DNA from: Streptomyces sindenensis
GTDB taxonomy: Bacteria; Actinomycetota; Actinomycetes; Streptomycetales; Streptomycetaceae
Assembly (NCBI RefSeq): GCF_014649035.1
Contig: NZ_BMSG01000002.1
Coordinates: 1 to 64,000 of the forward strand
Length of the DNA stretch: 64,000 bases
Direction: 5' to 3'
Shown: positions 8,364 to 16,282 of the stretch, in pieces
Position numbering within the stretch: position 1 is the stretch's first letter
Layout: every line of letters starts with the position of its first letter
Made by a program: the position numbers and the translations under genes
Notes under the pieces: model-generated
Seen by the model: the letters and a program-made list of their open reading frames with translations, nothing else
Told to the model about the DNA's origin: nothing
Database searches by the model: none

Positions 8364-9032
8364 CTAGTGGTCGCCCGGGGCGTCGGCCAGGCGTGCCATC
8401 ACCGCGCTCAGCCACAACAGACCGAGGCCGGCACTGGCGGTAAACGCAAGAACCGAGGCCGCAGAGGCCGCGAATCCGGCGACGACGGCCACAGGCATGA
8501 CACGCGATGCCACGGCCCAGCTGCGAAGACCCCGGGCGGCGAGCGGGCGAGCCAGAAGGACGAGTGCCGCACACAGAGCGAGGTAGCCGATCATTCCGGC
8601 AGCCATGTGGACCGCACCGTGCCCGCTCATCACCGTCGCGTCCGGGGAGCCTGCGGGGAAGCCCGCACCGGCGTCGGCCGGGAAGGCGGCCGCTGCCCAG
8701 AAGGAGAGGCCGAACACGCCGACCAAGGCCGGTGCCCATACGTCGGCGGGGCCTCTGTGCAGAGTCCGTCGCAGCCCGGCCGCACCGACGACCAGCAGCG
8801 CTCCGGTGAACACGAAACTCAGCGTCTGAACCCAGCCGGCCCCACCCAGAGCGAGTTGGCTGATCGCGTTTCGAGTGAAGTCAAAACCGTCGCGCGTGAG
8901 GCCCTGGGCAAGTCCGGCCGCGAGGAACAGTGGACCTGCCACGACACCACCGGCCGTGAGCCACCGACCCGTGGATCGCTGGATGGTGGCTACCGCATGG
9001 ATGGGGCCAGGTGTGGTGAACGTGCCGGTCAT
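8364..9032 (-). CDS. DUF998 family integral membrane protein
   Basis: The 222-residue protein has about six transmembrane helices: LTAGGVVAGPLFLAAGLAQGL, the WVQTLSFVFTGALLVVGAAG region, a helix near residue 105, MIGYLALCAALVLLARPL, and two near the C-terminus. The motif TRNAISQLALG after the first helix is characteristic of DUF998. Start ATG 9032 is preferred over 9062 because the family begins near here. Function is unknown; family members sit in the plasma membrane. It reads toward the DUF4287 gene with 57 bases between, possibly co-transcribed. Confidence 0.8.
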   Translation of the reverse strand: MTGTFTTPGPIHAVATIQRSTGRWLTAGGVVAGPLFLAAGLAQGLTRDGFDFTRNAISQLALGGAGWVQTLSFVFTGALLVVGAAGLRRTLHRGPADVWAPALVGVFGLSFWAAAAFPADAGAGFPAGSPDATVMSGHGAVHMAAGMIGYLALCAALVLLARPLAARGLRSWAVASRVMPVAVVAGFAASAASVLAFTASAGLGLLWLSAVMARLADAPGDH

Positions 9033-9188
9033 GGCGTGCCTTCCTCGTTGCGACGGTGTCATCCGTATGACCGACGACGAGCGGCAAGATGATCGCCCTC
9101 CAGTGTGTGCCCTAGCTCACACAGTGGACGGTTGAGCTCCCTCAGGGGCAAGTCCGCCACCCCGCGCATACTCCAGCATGCTGGACTC

Positions 9189-9434
9189 ATGTCCTCCACG
9201 ACTCGCATCACCGTCACCCTCCCCAGCGACCAGGTGGCGGAGCTCCGCAAGCTCACGGACAACGTCTCCGGCTACGTGACGGAAGCCGTAGCCCGCCAGA
9301 TCCGGCACCAGCTCCTGGGGGACGACCTCCGGCGGCACGAGGAAGAGCACGGCCCCCTCAGCGACGAGGAGATCGCCGAGGCGCACGCGAAGGTCTCCGG
9401 CTCCGTCGGCGCCACGGGCGCGGACGCCGCTTGA
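9189..9434 (+). CDS. Type II antitoxin, CcdA/ribbon-helix-helix-like, apparently without an intact toxin
   Basis: The 81-residue protein MSSTTRITVTLPSDQ... has an N-terminal beta strand and two helices (residues 5-45; QVAELRKLTDNVSGYVTEAVARQIR), as in RHH/CcdA-like antitoxins. An acidic C-terminal tail (RHEEEHGPLSDEEIAEAHAK) would bind the toxin. In Streptomyces this family is normally followed by a PIN-domain toxin gene. Here only a short 5' remnant (9435-9500) follows before dispersed repeat C. A decayed PIN fragment occurs at 16283-16432. Confidence 0.75.
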   Translation: MSSTTRITVTLPSDQVAELRKLTDNVSGYVTEAVARQIRHQLLGDDLRRHEEEHGPLSDEEIAEAHAKVSGSVGATGADAA

Positions 9435-9500
9435 GCGAGTCGCGCCGAATCCGTCGGCCTGGGCTCGGAAGGGCTCTCGGCCTGGATCGTCGCGCCGCCC
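9435..9500 (+). pseudogene. Possible 5' remnant of a PIN-domain toxin gene
   Basis: Immediately after the antitoxin stop the frame reads AESVGLGSEGLSAWIV, very like the first strand and turn of PIN toxins paired with this antitoxin (ESVxLDxEGLSAxx). Similarity stops within a few codons of repeat C at 9510. No convincing start codon remains. The call rests on about 16 residues and on memory of the usual partner. Confidence 0.4.
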
Positions 9501-9509
9501 ACCCTCGTA

Positions 9510-9610
9510 CCCCATCCGTGCCCAGCAGTGCGGACAACAGCGGTCCGGTGCAGCCTCCAGAGACCATGGATGCCCCAGCTTCCTCGCAGAAACACGCAGG
9601 TCAGAGCCCT
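9510..9610 (+). repeat. Dispersed repeat copy C (long form)
   Basis: The core at 9510-9543 matches copies A, B and D. Similarity to copy D (12673-12773) continues for roughly 100 bases, including CAGCCTCCAGAG, CCATGG and CTTCCTCGCAG. The piece CAGGTCAGAGCC at its end occurs again at 14119, in front of tRNA-Gly fragment 3. The order repeat, CAGGTCAGAGCC, then tRNA 3' half recurs. It would fit the end of an integrase gene next to its attachment site, but I cannot prove that from the sequence. Confidence 0.75.
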
Positions 9611-9631
9611 TCCCGACACTCAAGCACCGCT

Positions 9632-9677
9632 GTTTCCCGAGCTCGGAGCGCGCGTTCGATTCTCGTCACCCGCTCCA
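9632..9677 (+). repeat. Degenerate 3' half of tRNA-Gly(CCC), putative attachment-site remnant 2
   Basis: TTTCCCGAGCTCGGAG keeps anticodon-stem pairing by compensatory change. It is followed by a T-arm with TTCGATTCTCG and the acceptor end CACCCGCTCCA with an encoded CCA. No 5' half is present. A 7-bp hairpin (AACCCTC/GAGGGTT, 9684-9710) follows as a terminator-like structure. Confidence 0.75.
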
Positions 9678-9840
9678 CCGCACAACCCTCAGAGCAGAGG
9701 CCCGAGGGTTCTTTGCTGTCCAGGCCCATTCCAGGCCGCCTACGAGTCACGTGCCACAACTCGCCTGTCGCTACGTCCATTTGGCTATGTTTTGAGTCCT
9801 GCCCTCGGAAGCGACCATCCCGGGTTTCGCACGGATCACA

Positions 9841-10415
9841 TCAGGGCGTACGTGAGATGAGACCCGCGAGGAGCCGACCACCTGGACCGGCGCAGAGGCG
9901 GACGCCCGCACCCAGGATGACGGGCGCGATGTGGAGTTGGAGTTCGTCCAGCAGGCCTGCGGCATTGAACTGCCGGACGGTGTCCGCGCCCCCGGAGATC
10001 TGCACGTCCTTGCCCCCCGCCGCTTCGCGGGCCCGGGCCAGCGCACTGGTGATTCCGTCGGCCACGAAGGTGAAGGTCTTTCCGCCCTGCCGCGCCCAGG
10101 GCTCCCGCGGTATAGGGGAGAGGACAAAGACGGGGCCCGGAAGGGCGGCGGATCGGGCCAGCCAACCTCCCCTTCGGCAAACATCTGCCGCCCCATGGCG
10201 TAGGCGCCCGTGCGGAAGAAGTTCTCCTGGACGATGGCGTCGTCCTGATTGGTCTTCCCTCCGGCGATGCTCTGGCGCTCCCGCCGGCTCTCGACCTCGA
10301 AGACTCATGCGTGCATGCGCGTTCCACCATCACCGAGCGGGTTGCCCGGGCAGGAATGGGGGCCGGCGATGTAGCCGTCCAGGGACGTTCCCAGGCTGGC
10401 GAAGACCTTGCTCAT
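9841..10415 (-). pseudogene. Dihydrofolate reductase-family (RibD C-terminal domain) protein, broken
   Basis: Start ATG 10415 overlaps the stop of the hydrolase gene (ATGA), so the two were an operon. The frame begins MSKVFASLGTSLDGYIAG, typical of bacterial DHFR-like RibD_C proteins. It is stopped by TGA at about codon 35 where a Trp would fit, and continues with NQDDAIVQENFFRTGAYAMGRQMFAEGE. It shifts frame near 10135 into GPVFVLSPIPREPW...GKTFTFV, and keeps ISGGADTVRQFNAAGLLDELQLHIAPVILGAG before the C-terminus loses its frame near 9890. One nonsense change and at least one frameshift are visible. It would have been an NADPH-dependent reductase of unknown substrate. Confidence 0.75.
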
Positions 10416-11215
10416 GCCTGCGCCCCGGCGGTGAAGAAGCTGATCAGGGCAGGGGCGAGGGCCTCCGGGGCGATGCTGTGCTCCTGGCCGGGGAAGACGT
10501 GCAGGGTGAAGTTGTCGGCGAGCGCGGCGAGTTCCCGTGCGCCGGTGAGCATGTGCGGTGCGCCCGAGTCGCCACTACCGACGAAGACCGGCACCGTCAC
10601 GGACTGCCAGCGGTCGGCGGGCAACGGGCGGCCGGACATGGTGTCGCCCACGACCTGGCCGTCGTACGGAAGAGTGCGGGCGGTGGCCTCCATGCCGGAC
10701 CAGAAGGGAGACTGTCGCATTCCCGCGACGGCCTCGTCGGGGAGGCCCACGGCCGCGGTCATGAAGTAGGCAGCCGCGTCGCCGTACGCCTCCCGGGCCA
10801 CCAGTTCCTTCAGATGGTCGACGTAGTCCGTGGGGAGCGGGGGGCGGCTGGAGTCGGTGATGAACGGCGGCTCGTACAGGGCAAGCCGGGTGACGGCGCT
10901 GCCCCGGGCCGTGGCCTCAAGCGCCAGAACGGCGCCGGACGACATGCCGAAGACCATGGCCTCGCCACCGGCATGCTCAATGAGGGCGTCCAGGTCTTCG
11001 ACCTCGCGCTGGACGTCGTATGCCGCGCTGTCGCCGCTGTCACCGCGGCCCCGGCGGTCGTACGTGATCACGCTGAAGCGCTCGGCCAGCAGGCCCGCAA
11101 GGCCGGCGGAGTCGCCGCGCGTCATGAAGGCACCGCCCACGACCACCACAGTGGGGCCCGCGCCCTGCTGTTCGTACGCGATGGCCGTGCCGTCGGCGGA
11201 GAACACCTTGTCCAT
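10412..11215 (-). CDS. Alpha/beta hydrolase
   Basis: The 267-residue protein starts at ATG 11215 (an in-frame ATG at 11245 is less likely). The fold shows VVVVGGAF (oxyanion strand), YDRRGRGDS, the nucleophile elbow G90-M-S92-S-G, and a late HSIAPEAL histidine. With a mid-domain acid these would form the Ser-Asp-His triad. It appears to be a small esterase/epoxide-hydrolase-like enzyme acting in the cytoplasm; the substrate is unknown. It is divergent from the TetR gene at 11368, with palindromes between, and coupled to the broken reductase gene, so TetR control of the pair is likely. Confidence 0.85.
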   Translation of the reverse strand: MDKVFSADGTAIAYEQQGAGPTVVVVGGAFMTRGDSAGLAGLLAERFSVITYDRRGRGDSGDSAAYDVQREVEDLDALIEHAGGEAMVFGMSSGAVLALEATARGSAVTRLALYEPPFITDSSRPPLPTDYVDHLKELVAREAYGDAAAYFMTAAVGLPDEAVAGMRQSPFWSGMEATARTLPYDGQVVGDTMSGRPLPADRWQSVTVPVFVGSGDSGAPHMLTGARELAALADNFTLHVFPGQEHSIAPEALAPALISFFTAGAQA

Positions 11216-11292
11216 TCGGAAAACACACTCCCACTCGTGCGTCATGCGCGGAGCGCGCAGGGCAGAAGGCTCGCACGCTTCGGAACTAGACC

Positions 11293-11330
11293 GTACAGTA
11301 CTCGTTGCGGTACTGGTCAGTCCAGTACCG
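11293..11330. promoter_or_regulatory. Operator region for the divergent TetR regulator
   Basis: A perfect inverted repeat with 9-bp arms CGGTACTGG and CCAGTACCG around TCAGT lies at 11308-11330, and a second, smaller palindrome GTACAGTAC at 11293-11301. Both lie between the hydrolase start and the TetR start, as expected for autoregulation plus control of the divergent operon. Confidence 0.7.
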
Positions 11331-11367
11331 TTCTTCCGGGGGCGGACGAAGAGAGAAGGAGTCGGCC

Positions 11368-11976
11368 ATGGACAGCCGTTCAGAGCGCAAGCACCAGGCG
11401 ATCCTGGAGGCCGCGACCACCGTGTTCCTGGACAAGGGGTACGAGCGCACGAGCATGGACGACATCGCGAAGCTGGCCGCGGTGTCCAAGCAGACCGTCT
11501 ACAAGCACTTTTCGGACAAGGAGAAGCTGTTCGCCGAGATCGTCCTGGCCACCACCGACCGCATCGACGGCACGATCGACCTGGTGGCCGACGTTCCCGC
11601 CGACGCCGATGGCCTGGAGGAGAACCTGACCAAGCTCGCCCGCCAGTTCCTGACGGCCCTCACCCAGCCTCAGGTGATCCAGCTGCGACGCCTGATCATC
11701 GCCAACGCCGACAGGTTCCCTCAGTTGGGCGCCGCCTGGTACGAGCAGGGTTTCGAGCGCGTACTGGCCACCCTGACGGCCACCTTCGAGCGCCTCACCG
11801 CGCAAGGTCTGCTCAAGACCGACGATCCCATGCTGGCCGCCCACCACTTCTCCGGTCTGCTGCTGTGGATCCCGGTGAACCGGGCCATGTTCCACGGCAG
11901 CCCTCAGCACTCCGAGGCCGACCTCGACCGGTACGCCGCCGGCGGCATCCGCGCCTTCCTCGCCGCCTATCGCTGA
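11368..11976 (+). CDS. TetR/AcrR family transcriptional regulator
   Basis: The 202-residue protein starts at ATG 11368 with AGAGAAGGA upstream. The N-terminal helix-turn-helix is complete: AILEAATTVFLDKGYERTSMDDIAKLAAVSKQTVYKHFSDKEKLF (residues about 11-55). The C-terminal region from about 80 resembles the ligand-binding and dimer domain of AcrR-type repressors (LRRLIIANADRFPQLGAAWYEQGFERV). It probably represses itself and the hydrolase/reductase operon by binding the palindromes at 11293-11330. The inducer is unknown. A strong hairpin follows at 12038. Confidence 0.88.
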   Translation: MDSRSERKHQAILEAATTVFLDKGYERTSMDDIAKLAAVSKQTVYKHFSDKEKLFAEIVLATTDRIDGTIDLVADVPADADGLEENLTKLARQFLTALTQPQVIQLRRLIIANADRFPQLGAAWYEQGFERVLATLTATFERLTAQGLLKTDDPMLAAHHFSGLLLWIPVNRAMFHGSPQHSEADLDRYAAGGIRAFLAAYR

Positions 11977-12037
11977 CCGAAGGAACCCGCCCCGGCGGCC
12001 CGGAGCAGGCTGCCGACCAGCCGCACCACAGCCTGCG

Positions 12038-12070
12038 GGGTGCGGCCGGGCACAGAGCCGGGCCGCACCC
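12038..12070 (+). terminator. Terminator hairpin after the TetR gene
   Basis: A 10-bp stem GGGTGCGGCC/GGCCGCACCC continues after one mismatch with 3 more bp and a 5-base loop. It lies 62 bases after the TetR stop. The rest of 11977-12299 has no gene I can recognise. Confidence 0.7.
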
Positions 12071-12299
12071 GTCGCGTCACCTCCTCCGTGCGCCTCGGGC
12101 GGGAGCAGGAAGCGGCGGCACCATCCGGTGAGCGATGCCGAACGACCCGCCGCCGGATACCGGCTCCTTCGGCGCGAACTGACGGCGGCCTCCTTGGCCT
12201 TGCGCCACTTCCGGCCGAAGGCGGTGCCTCGGTGGGGAGCACCCCGCTCCCCACGAAGACGAGACCCTCGGGCCCGTCCTGTGCCGACCACTCCAGGAG

Positions 12300-12642
12300 C
12301 AGGTCTCCGGTGACGGCCGGGTCACCGGTGTCACGGCGGAAGACCGGTCGGAGCGGTACGCGTACGACGAGGCGGGAACCAGACCAGTGCCTCCTGGCCC
12401 GGTGCGGGCGGACGCCTCCGGGCCGCGCGAGTACGCCGGAACGCGCATCACCCGCGCCGGTCGTGTCCGGTACGAGCACGACGCCAAGGCCGGTTGATTC
12501 TGCGCCAGAGGCCCCGCCTCTCCCGCGCGAGCCCGAGACCTGGCGCTACGGCGGGGACGGGGAGGGCCGCCTCGTCTCGGTCACCACACCGGACGGTACG
12601 CGCTGGCGTCACCCTCTACGACGTCCTGGGACGGCGCTCAGT
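12300..12642 (+). pseudogene. Decayed fragment of an RHS gene
   Basis: About 340 bases align with 3818-4157 of the RHS gene in this window: SDGRVTGVTAE, SERYAYDEAG, then TRITRAGRVRYEHDA, a Leu-Arg-Gln stretch, ETWRYG and VTTPDGTRW. At least four small insertions or deletions break the frame (for example near 12378, 12410, 12490 and 12609). Identity is high between the indels, so the copy derives from the same or a sister gene. It ends abruptly at GGCGCTCAG, some 30 bases before dispersed repeat D. Confidence 0.85.
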
Positions 12643-12672
12643 TCACATCCGATGCACCGCCAACCCTCTCGA

Positions 12673-12773
12673 CCCCTCCGTGCCCAGCAGAGCGGACAAC
12701 AGCGGGCAGCTACAGCCTCCAGAGTCCATGGCGAACCGTGCTTCCTCGCAGGAAAACACAGGTCGGAGACCTG
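12673..12773 (+). repeat. Dispersed repeat copy D (long form)
   Basis: The core CTCCGTGCCCAGCAGAGCGG plus ACAACAGCGG is followed by about 70 further bases similar to copy C (CAGCCTCCAGAG, CCATGG, CTTCCTCGCAGG). It lies directly behind the RHS fragment. The interval 12774-13006 leads into the membrane-protein gene and has no other feature. Confidence 0.75.
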
Positions 12774-13006
12774 GCGCTGCCGCGTTGTCCGGCGTTGCGC
12801 GGAGCTGCAGCCTCGGCCATTCCGGCAACGAAGACGGTTCAATCCTGCCGGTCGACGGCATGGTGTGCTTTCGGGGGCTCGGGGAGCATGAGGAGCAGCG
12901 CGGGGGACCGGCGTGGAGGCGAGACACCGGCTGGCCAGGAGCGCAGTGCGGCCCTCCGGCCTCGTCCCGGACCGCACGTCGTGCCGCACCGACCGCGGGA
13001 GGGATC

Positions 13007-13999
13007 GTGCGATACAGCAGGAAGCACAGGGCGAGGCGGGATCCGGAACTCGCGGCCGAGGTGACGGCCTTCGGTGAACTGCTGGCCGGGTACTCCTTCC
13101 AACCTGGGACTGCTGGAACACCGCCGGAGGCAGTGGCGGACTGGGCACGGGCCCTGGACGCGTACGAGGCGGCTGGCCGGGCCCTGCGCCGCGACGGCCG
13201 CGAGGACGTCCTCCGGCATCTGGACCACGGCATGTACGCCATGGGCTGCCTGGAGTCCCGCCTGACGGGTGGGCCGCTGCCCATGCGGCTGCCGCTCTGC
13301 TTCTTCGACCCTCGGCACGGGCCGTCGACCGCCGAAGTGCCGTGGACGCCCCCGGATGGCACGACGCGCCGGGTCCCGGTGTGCGCGGCGGACAAGGTAC
13401 GCCTGCGCGAGGGCTCGCTTCCGATCGCCAGCGGCCACCCCGCACGGCGCCAGACCGCCCCGGCACCGTCGCTCGCGCTGCGTGACCGTGCCGACTGGGG
13501 CAAGCTGGCCGTGCCGGGAGCCATCGCCGCGTTCCTGGGGTACGCCCTCGCGCTGTTCGCCGTCGGTGAGGCGGGGTGGGGCATCGTGTCCCTCGCTGCG
13601 GGCCACGTCCCGCTGGGCCTCGCATTGTTGTCGGGCATGGCGCTCTTCTCGTCGGCGTCCACTCTGTGGGCGTTGATCCACCGGGGTCACCTGACCGAAG
13701 CGGCCTTCGACCGCTCGGAGAAGACCTCGTCGGAGCACAAGCACGTCCACGTCGTCACCGACGTCTCCGGGCGGCGGTACGAGCACGTACGAAAGGTGAG
13801 CGGTCCCACCGTGAAGCCCCTGCCGTACCGGCGCGTCTGGTACGTCCCGGGACGCAAGGACGGGGGCGAGGTGCTGGGTGCCTGGGCCGTTCTGGGGCTG
13901 CCCGCCGCCGTTCTGGTCGCGCTGCCGATTTTCACCGTGAGCGCTGCCGCCACCCTGTACCTGATCCCGGGGCGGTTGTTCATCGCTCTTCTCCGGTGA
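13007..13999 (+). CDS. Membrane protein of unknown function
   Basis: Start GTG 13007 is chosen because GGGAGGG stands just before it and the open frame further upstream runs through repeat D. The 330-residue protein has a soluble N-terminal half (about 1-160) with a Pro/Arg-rich segment CFFDPRHGPS...PWTPPDGTTRRVPVC. Two hydrophobic helices follow (about 165-185 and 195-225, ending STLWALIH), then a charged loop rich in His and Arg. A C-terminal hydrophobic pair (about 285-328) comes last. I recognise no enzyme motif. It sits between repeat D and tRNA fragment 3 and may be cargo of a former element. Confidence 0.7.
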   Translation: MRYSRKHRARRDPELAAEVTAFGELLAGYSFQPGTAGTPPEAVADWARALDAYEAAGRALRRDGREDVLRHLDHGMYAMGCLESRLTGGPLPMRLPLCFFDPRHGPSTAEVPWTPPDGTTRRVPVCAADKVRLREGSLPIASGHPARRQTAPAPSLALRDRADWGKLAVPGAIAAFLGYALALFAVGEAGWGIVSLAAGHVPLGLALLSGMALFSSASTLWALIHRGHLTEAAFDRSEKTSSEHKHVHVVTDVSGRRYEHVRKVSGPTVKPLPYRRVWYVPGRKDGGEVLGAWAVLGLPAAVLVALPIFTVSAAATLYLIPGRLFIALLR

Positions 14000-14154
14000 C
14001 GACCACGACAGCCTTGAGCTGCACTAGGAACCGGCCATGTCCGATCGGCCCGACACCGCTGCGGCGGCCGGTGACGACGGCTGTCTCAGGTGGCGGTCCC
14101 GCCGGCTCTCCTTTCCTGCAGGTCAGAGCCGAAGCGGTCCGATGGGGCGCCGCT

Positions 14155-14200
14155 GATTCCCAAGCTCAGAGCGCGAGTTCGATCCTCGTCACCCGTCCCA
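14155..14200 (+). repeat. Degenerate 3' half of tRNA-Gly(CCC), putative attachment-site remnant 3
   Basis: This is the best preserved of the three copies. GATTCCCAAGCTCAGAGCGC keeps the CCC anticodon loop and is followed by GAGTTCGATCCTCG and the acceptor strand CACCCGTCCCA. It is preceded 35 bases upstream by CAGGTCAGAGCC, as at 9597. No 5' half of the tRNA is present. Confidence 0.75.
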
Positions 14201-14260
14201 CGGCTGAGGCCCAGGTGCGGGCCTGCCGGAGCGGTCAGGAAGCGACCAGCGCCCGGCGGG

Positions 14261-14300
14261 CCTGTGGGCCTGTGGGTCTGTGGGCCTGTGGGCCTGTGGG
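14261..14300 (+). repeat. Tandem 8-base repeat (five copies of CCTGTGGG)
   Basis: Five consecutive units of CCTGTGGG (the third reads TCTGTGGG) lie 20 bases from the stop codon of the CU044_5270 gene. This is probably a slippage-prone microsatellite. No function is suggested by position. Confidence 0.85.
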
Positions 14301-14319
14301 CACCGACCGTGACAGGGGG

Positions 14320-15291
14320 CTACGGTCGCTGCCTCAACCGGTCGACGATCCCCCACTCGACCACATGCGACAGCTGGGTGTATGTCTCCTTCCCCGAGGC
14401 CGAGGTCCGCTCGTCGCGGAAGCCCAGGAATTCGTACGACACCGGGTCGAAGATCAGGTACTTGCTCTTGTGGGACCCGCGCCCGGTATGGGCGATTCCC
14501 ACGCCGGTCCGCCCTGCGGAGTCCTGCACTCCAGGGATCGTCTTGACGCCGGGCACATGGGCCAGCGCCTCGTATGCCGCGGGGCGCAGGCCCTGGGGCA
14601 GTACCGGGTTCTTCAGGAGCTCGCCGAGCAGCCAGTAGGCCTCGTACCGATGGGGTTCGTCGAGATCGCCGATCGACCGGCCGTCGGGCCGGGAGCCGGC
14701 GGAGAGGATGGCCAGGACGAGCCTTTCAGGGTCTTGGGGCAGCTTCTTCAGCTCGCTCCACTTCCGGGGTGGCCACACCCCGTTGCCCTTTCCTGCGGGC
14801 TCCTCCCACATCTCGCGGCCCAGTTCCATGGACAGGGAGGGCTTGGAGACACCCACCGAGCCCCACATCTCGTCGGTGTAGGTCCGCACCCTTCCGGTCT
14901 TCTGCTCCGTCTCCTTGATGATCCGCTTTGAGTAGATGAACTGGTCGTCGCGCGGTGCCACCGGCTCCCTCTCCTGCTCTCGCTCCCACGCCGCCGCCCC
15001 GTTCAGCACCGTGACGGCGGCGTACTCCAACCGCGGGGTTCTCGCGCCCGGTGCACCGCCCTCGCCGGAGCCGTCCGTGCCGATCACCACGGCCGTCCCC
15101 GTGACCGCCGTGGCGACCGCTGCGGCTGCCACGAAGCTCAGTGCATGGCGGCGGCTGAGACCGGTGCCGGTGCGCTCGTCCGCGTGGGCCATCGCGTTGA
15201 GCAGCCGGTGCCGGGCCAGAGCCTTGGCCGGGCCGTTGAGCGGAGTCGCGCCCGCGTCCCACTCCCTCACGAGTTCGAGTTCGTCATTCAT
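14320..15291 (-). CDS. CU044_5270 family protein, putative anti-sigma or sigma-associated membrane protein
   Basis: The 323-residue protein starts at ATG 15291, overlapping the end of the ECF sigma gene by 8 bases. It has a short cytoplasmic N-terminus (MNDELELVREWDAGATPL...) with conserved ARHRLLNAMAHA, and one transmembrane helix (about residues 50-75, HALSFVAAAAVATAVTGTAVVIG). An extracytoplasmic domain follows with the family features YSKRI, a Trp-rich WGSVGVSKPSL region and VLPQGLRPAAYEALAHVPGVK. This family always accompanies ECF sigma factors and probably controls them at the membrane. Confidence 0.85.
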   Translation of the reverse strand: MNDELELVREWDAGATPLNGPAKALARHRLLNAMAHADERTGTGLSRRHALSFVAAAAVATAVTGTAVVIGTDGSGEGGAPGARTPRLEYAAVTVLNGAAAWEREQEREPVAPRDDQFIYSKRIIKETEQKTGRVRTYTDEMWGSVGVSKPSLSMELGREMWEEPAGKGNGVWPPRKWSELKKLPQDPERLVLAILSAGSRPDGRSIGDLDEPHRYEAYWLLGELLKNPVLPQGLRPAAYEALAHVPGVKTIPGVQDSAGRTGVGIAHTGRGSHKSKYLIFDPVSYEFLGFRDERTSASGKETYTQLSHVVEWGIVDRLRQRP

Positions 15292-15916
15292 GGTCGGATA
15301 CCTCTCGCAGTGCCGTCGGGTTTGATCCGCCCAATGCTTCGCGCAGCTTGCCGCGAGCCCGGTGCAGCCGTGATCTGACCGTGCCCACGGGGACTCCGAG
15401 GGCCTGGGCGGTCTCCTCGTAGCTGAGATCGCCCCAGGCGACCAGCAGCAGCACGTCCCGGTGGCGAGCGGGCAGTGCGGCAAGCGCCGCAGCCAGCTCG
15501 CGGCGCACGGCCCGCGCCATCACCCGGTCCGCGGCACGGTCGGCCAGCGGCTCGTCGTGGTCGGTGAGGGCCGGGACCCGGGCCATGGCCTTGAACCGGC
15601 GGGCCTCGGCCCGCCGGTGCCGGCCGATCAGGTTCGTCGCTATGCCGAACAGCCAGGGCTGGGCGTCGGTGCCAGTGCCGCGGGCCGGGTCGTAGCGATG
15701 GCGCTGCTGGAATGCGGTGGTGAAGGTCTCCGCCACGACGTCGTCGGCGACCTCGTTACCGAGGCGTCGGGCCGTGTAGCGGTGCACGGCGTCGGAGTGC
15801 CGGTCGAAGAGCGCGGCAAACGCCTCGGGCTCATCCCGGGACCGCGCGATCACTGAGGCGTCGCTCTCTGCATCGGCACGCGCGGTGCCGATGCAGACAC
15901 CTGGTCCGATGGCCAT
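15284..15916 (-). CDS. ECF RNA polymerase sigma factor
   Basis: The 210-residue protein has a GAGGAG ribosome site at ATG 15916. Region 2: EAFAALFDRHSDAVHRYTARRLGNEVADDVVAETFTTAF, followed by PWLFGIATNLIGRHRR (about residues 30-105). Region 4: LPARHRDVLLLVAWGDLSYEETAQALGVPVGTVRSRLHRARGKLR (about 145-195). No anti-sigma zinc motif is in the gene itself. The coupled downstream CU044_5270 gene is its likely membrane partner. Confidence 0.9.
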   Translation of the reverse strand: MAIGPGVCIGTARADAESDASVIARSRDEPEAFAALFDRHSDAVHRYTARRLGNEVADDVVAETFTTAFQQRHRYDPARGTGTDAQPWLFGIATNLIGRHRRAEARRFKAMARVPALTDHDEPLADRAADRVMARAVRRELAAALAALPARHRDVLLLVAWGDLSYEETAQALGVPVGTVRSRLHRARGKLREALGGSNPTALREVSDHE

Positions 15917-16282
15917 CGGGGCTCCTCTCGTCCCGGGGACGATGCTCGATTACCGGGCTTTCACCGGTTCTTCGCCCCTCGCGCCGAAGCGGTTCCCTCA
16001 GCTCCTCCGCAACACCGTGGTCTGCGGACCCCACCCATGCCGTTCGTCCTCCTCACCGACGGCCGGACGGCCACCACCTCCACCTCCACCCGTAAGCGGA
16101 ACGCGGCCGTCGAGCAGCGGCAGGATCAGCACCAGCAGACCCCGGCCGCACGGCCCGCCGCCACAGCCGTGCTCCCTCGGCCCGCCGCCGGGCCGCACTG
16201 TTCCCGTGCTCCGGACTGCAACCTCGCGAAGGCCGGTACCGGTGGCCCCACCACGGGGCTTCACCGGGGTGACTGCTGGGCC

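Noticed and set aside
9431..11629. A 732-codon plus-strand frame through repeats, hydrolase and TetR start
   Set aside because: It crosses repeat C, the tRNA fragment, a minus-strand hydrolase with an intact Ser motif and part of the TetR gene in the wrong frame, so it cannot be a real gene.
12071..12299. Possible decayed gene on the minus strand behind the TetR gene
   Set aside because: Short Arg-rich stretches in several frames were read, but none resembles a known protein and no start or consistent frame could be supported.
6839..14200. Functional tRNA-Gly genes at 6839, 9632 and 14155
   Set aside because: Only the 3' halves are present; no D-arm or 5' acceptor strand precedes any of them.
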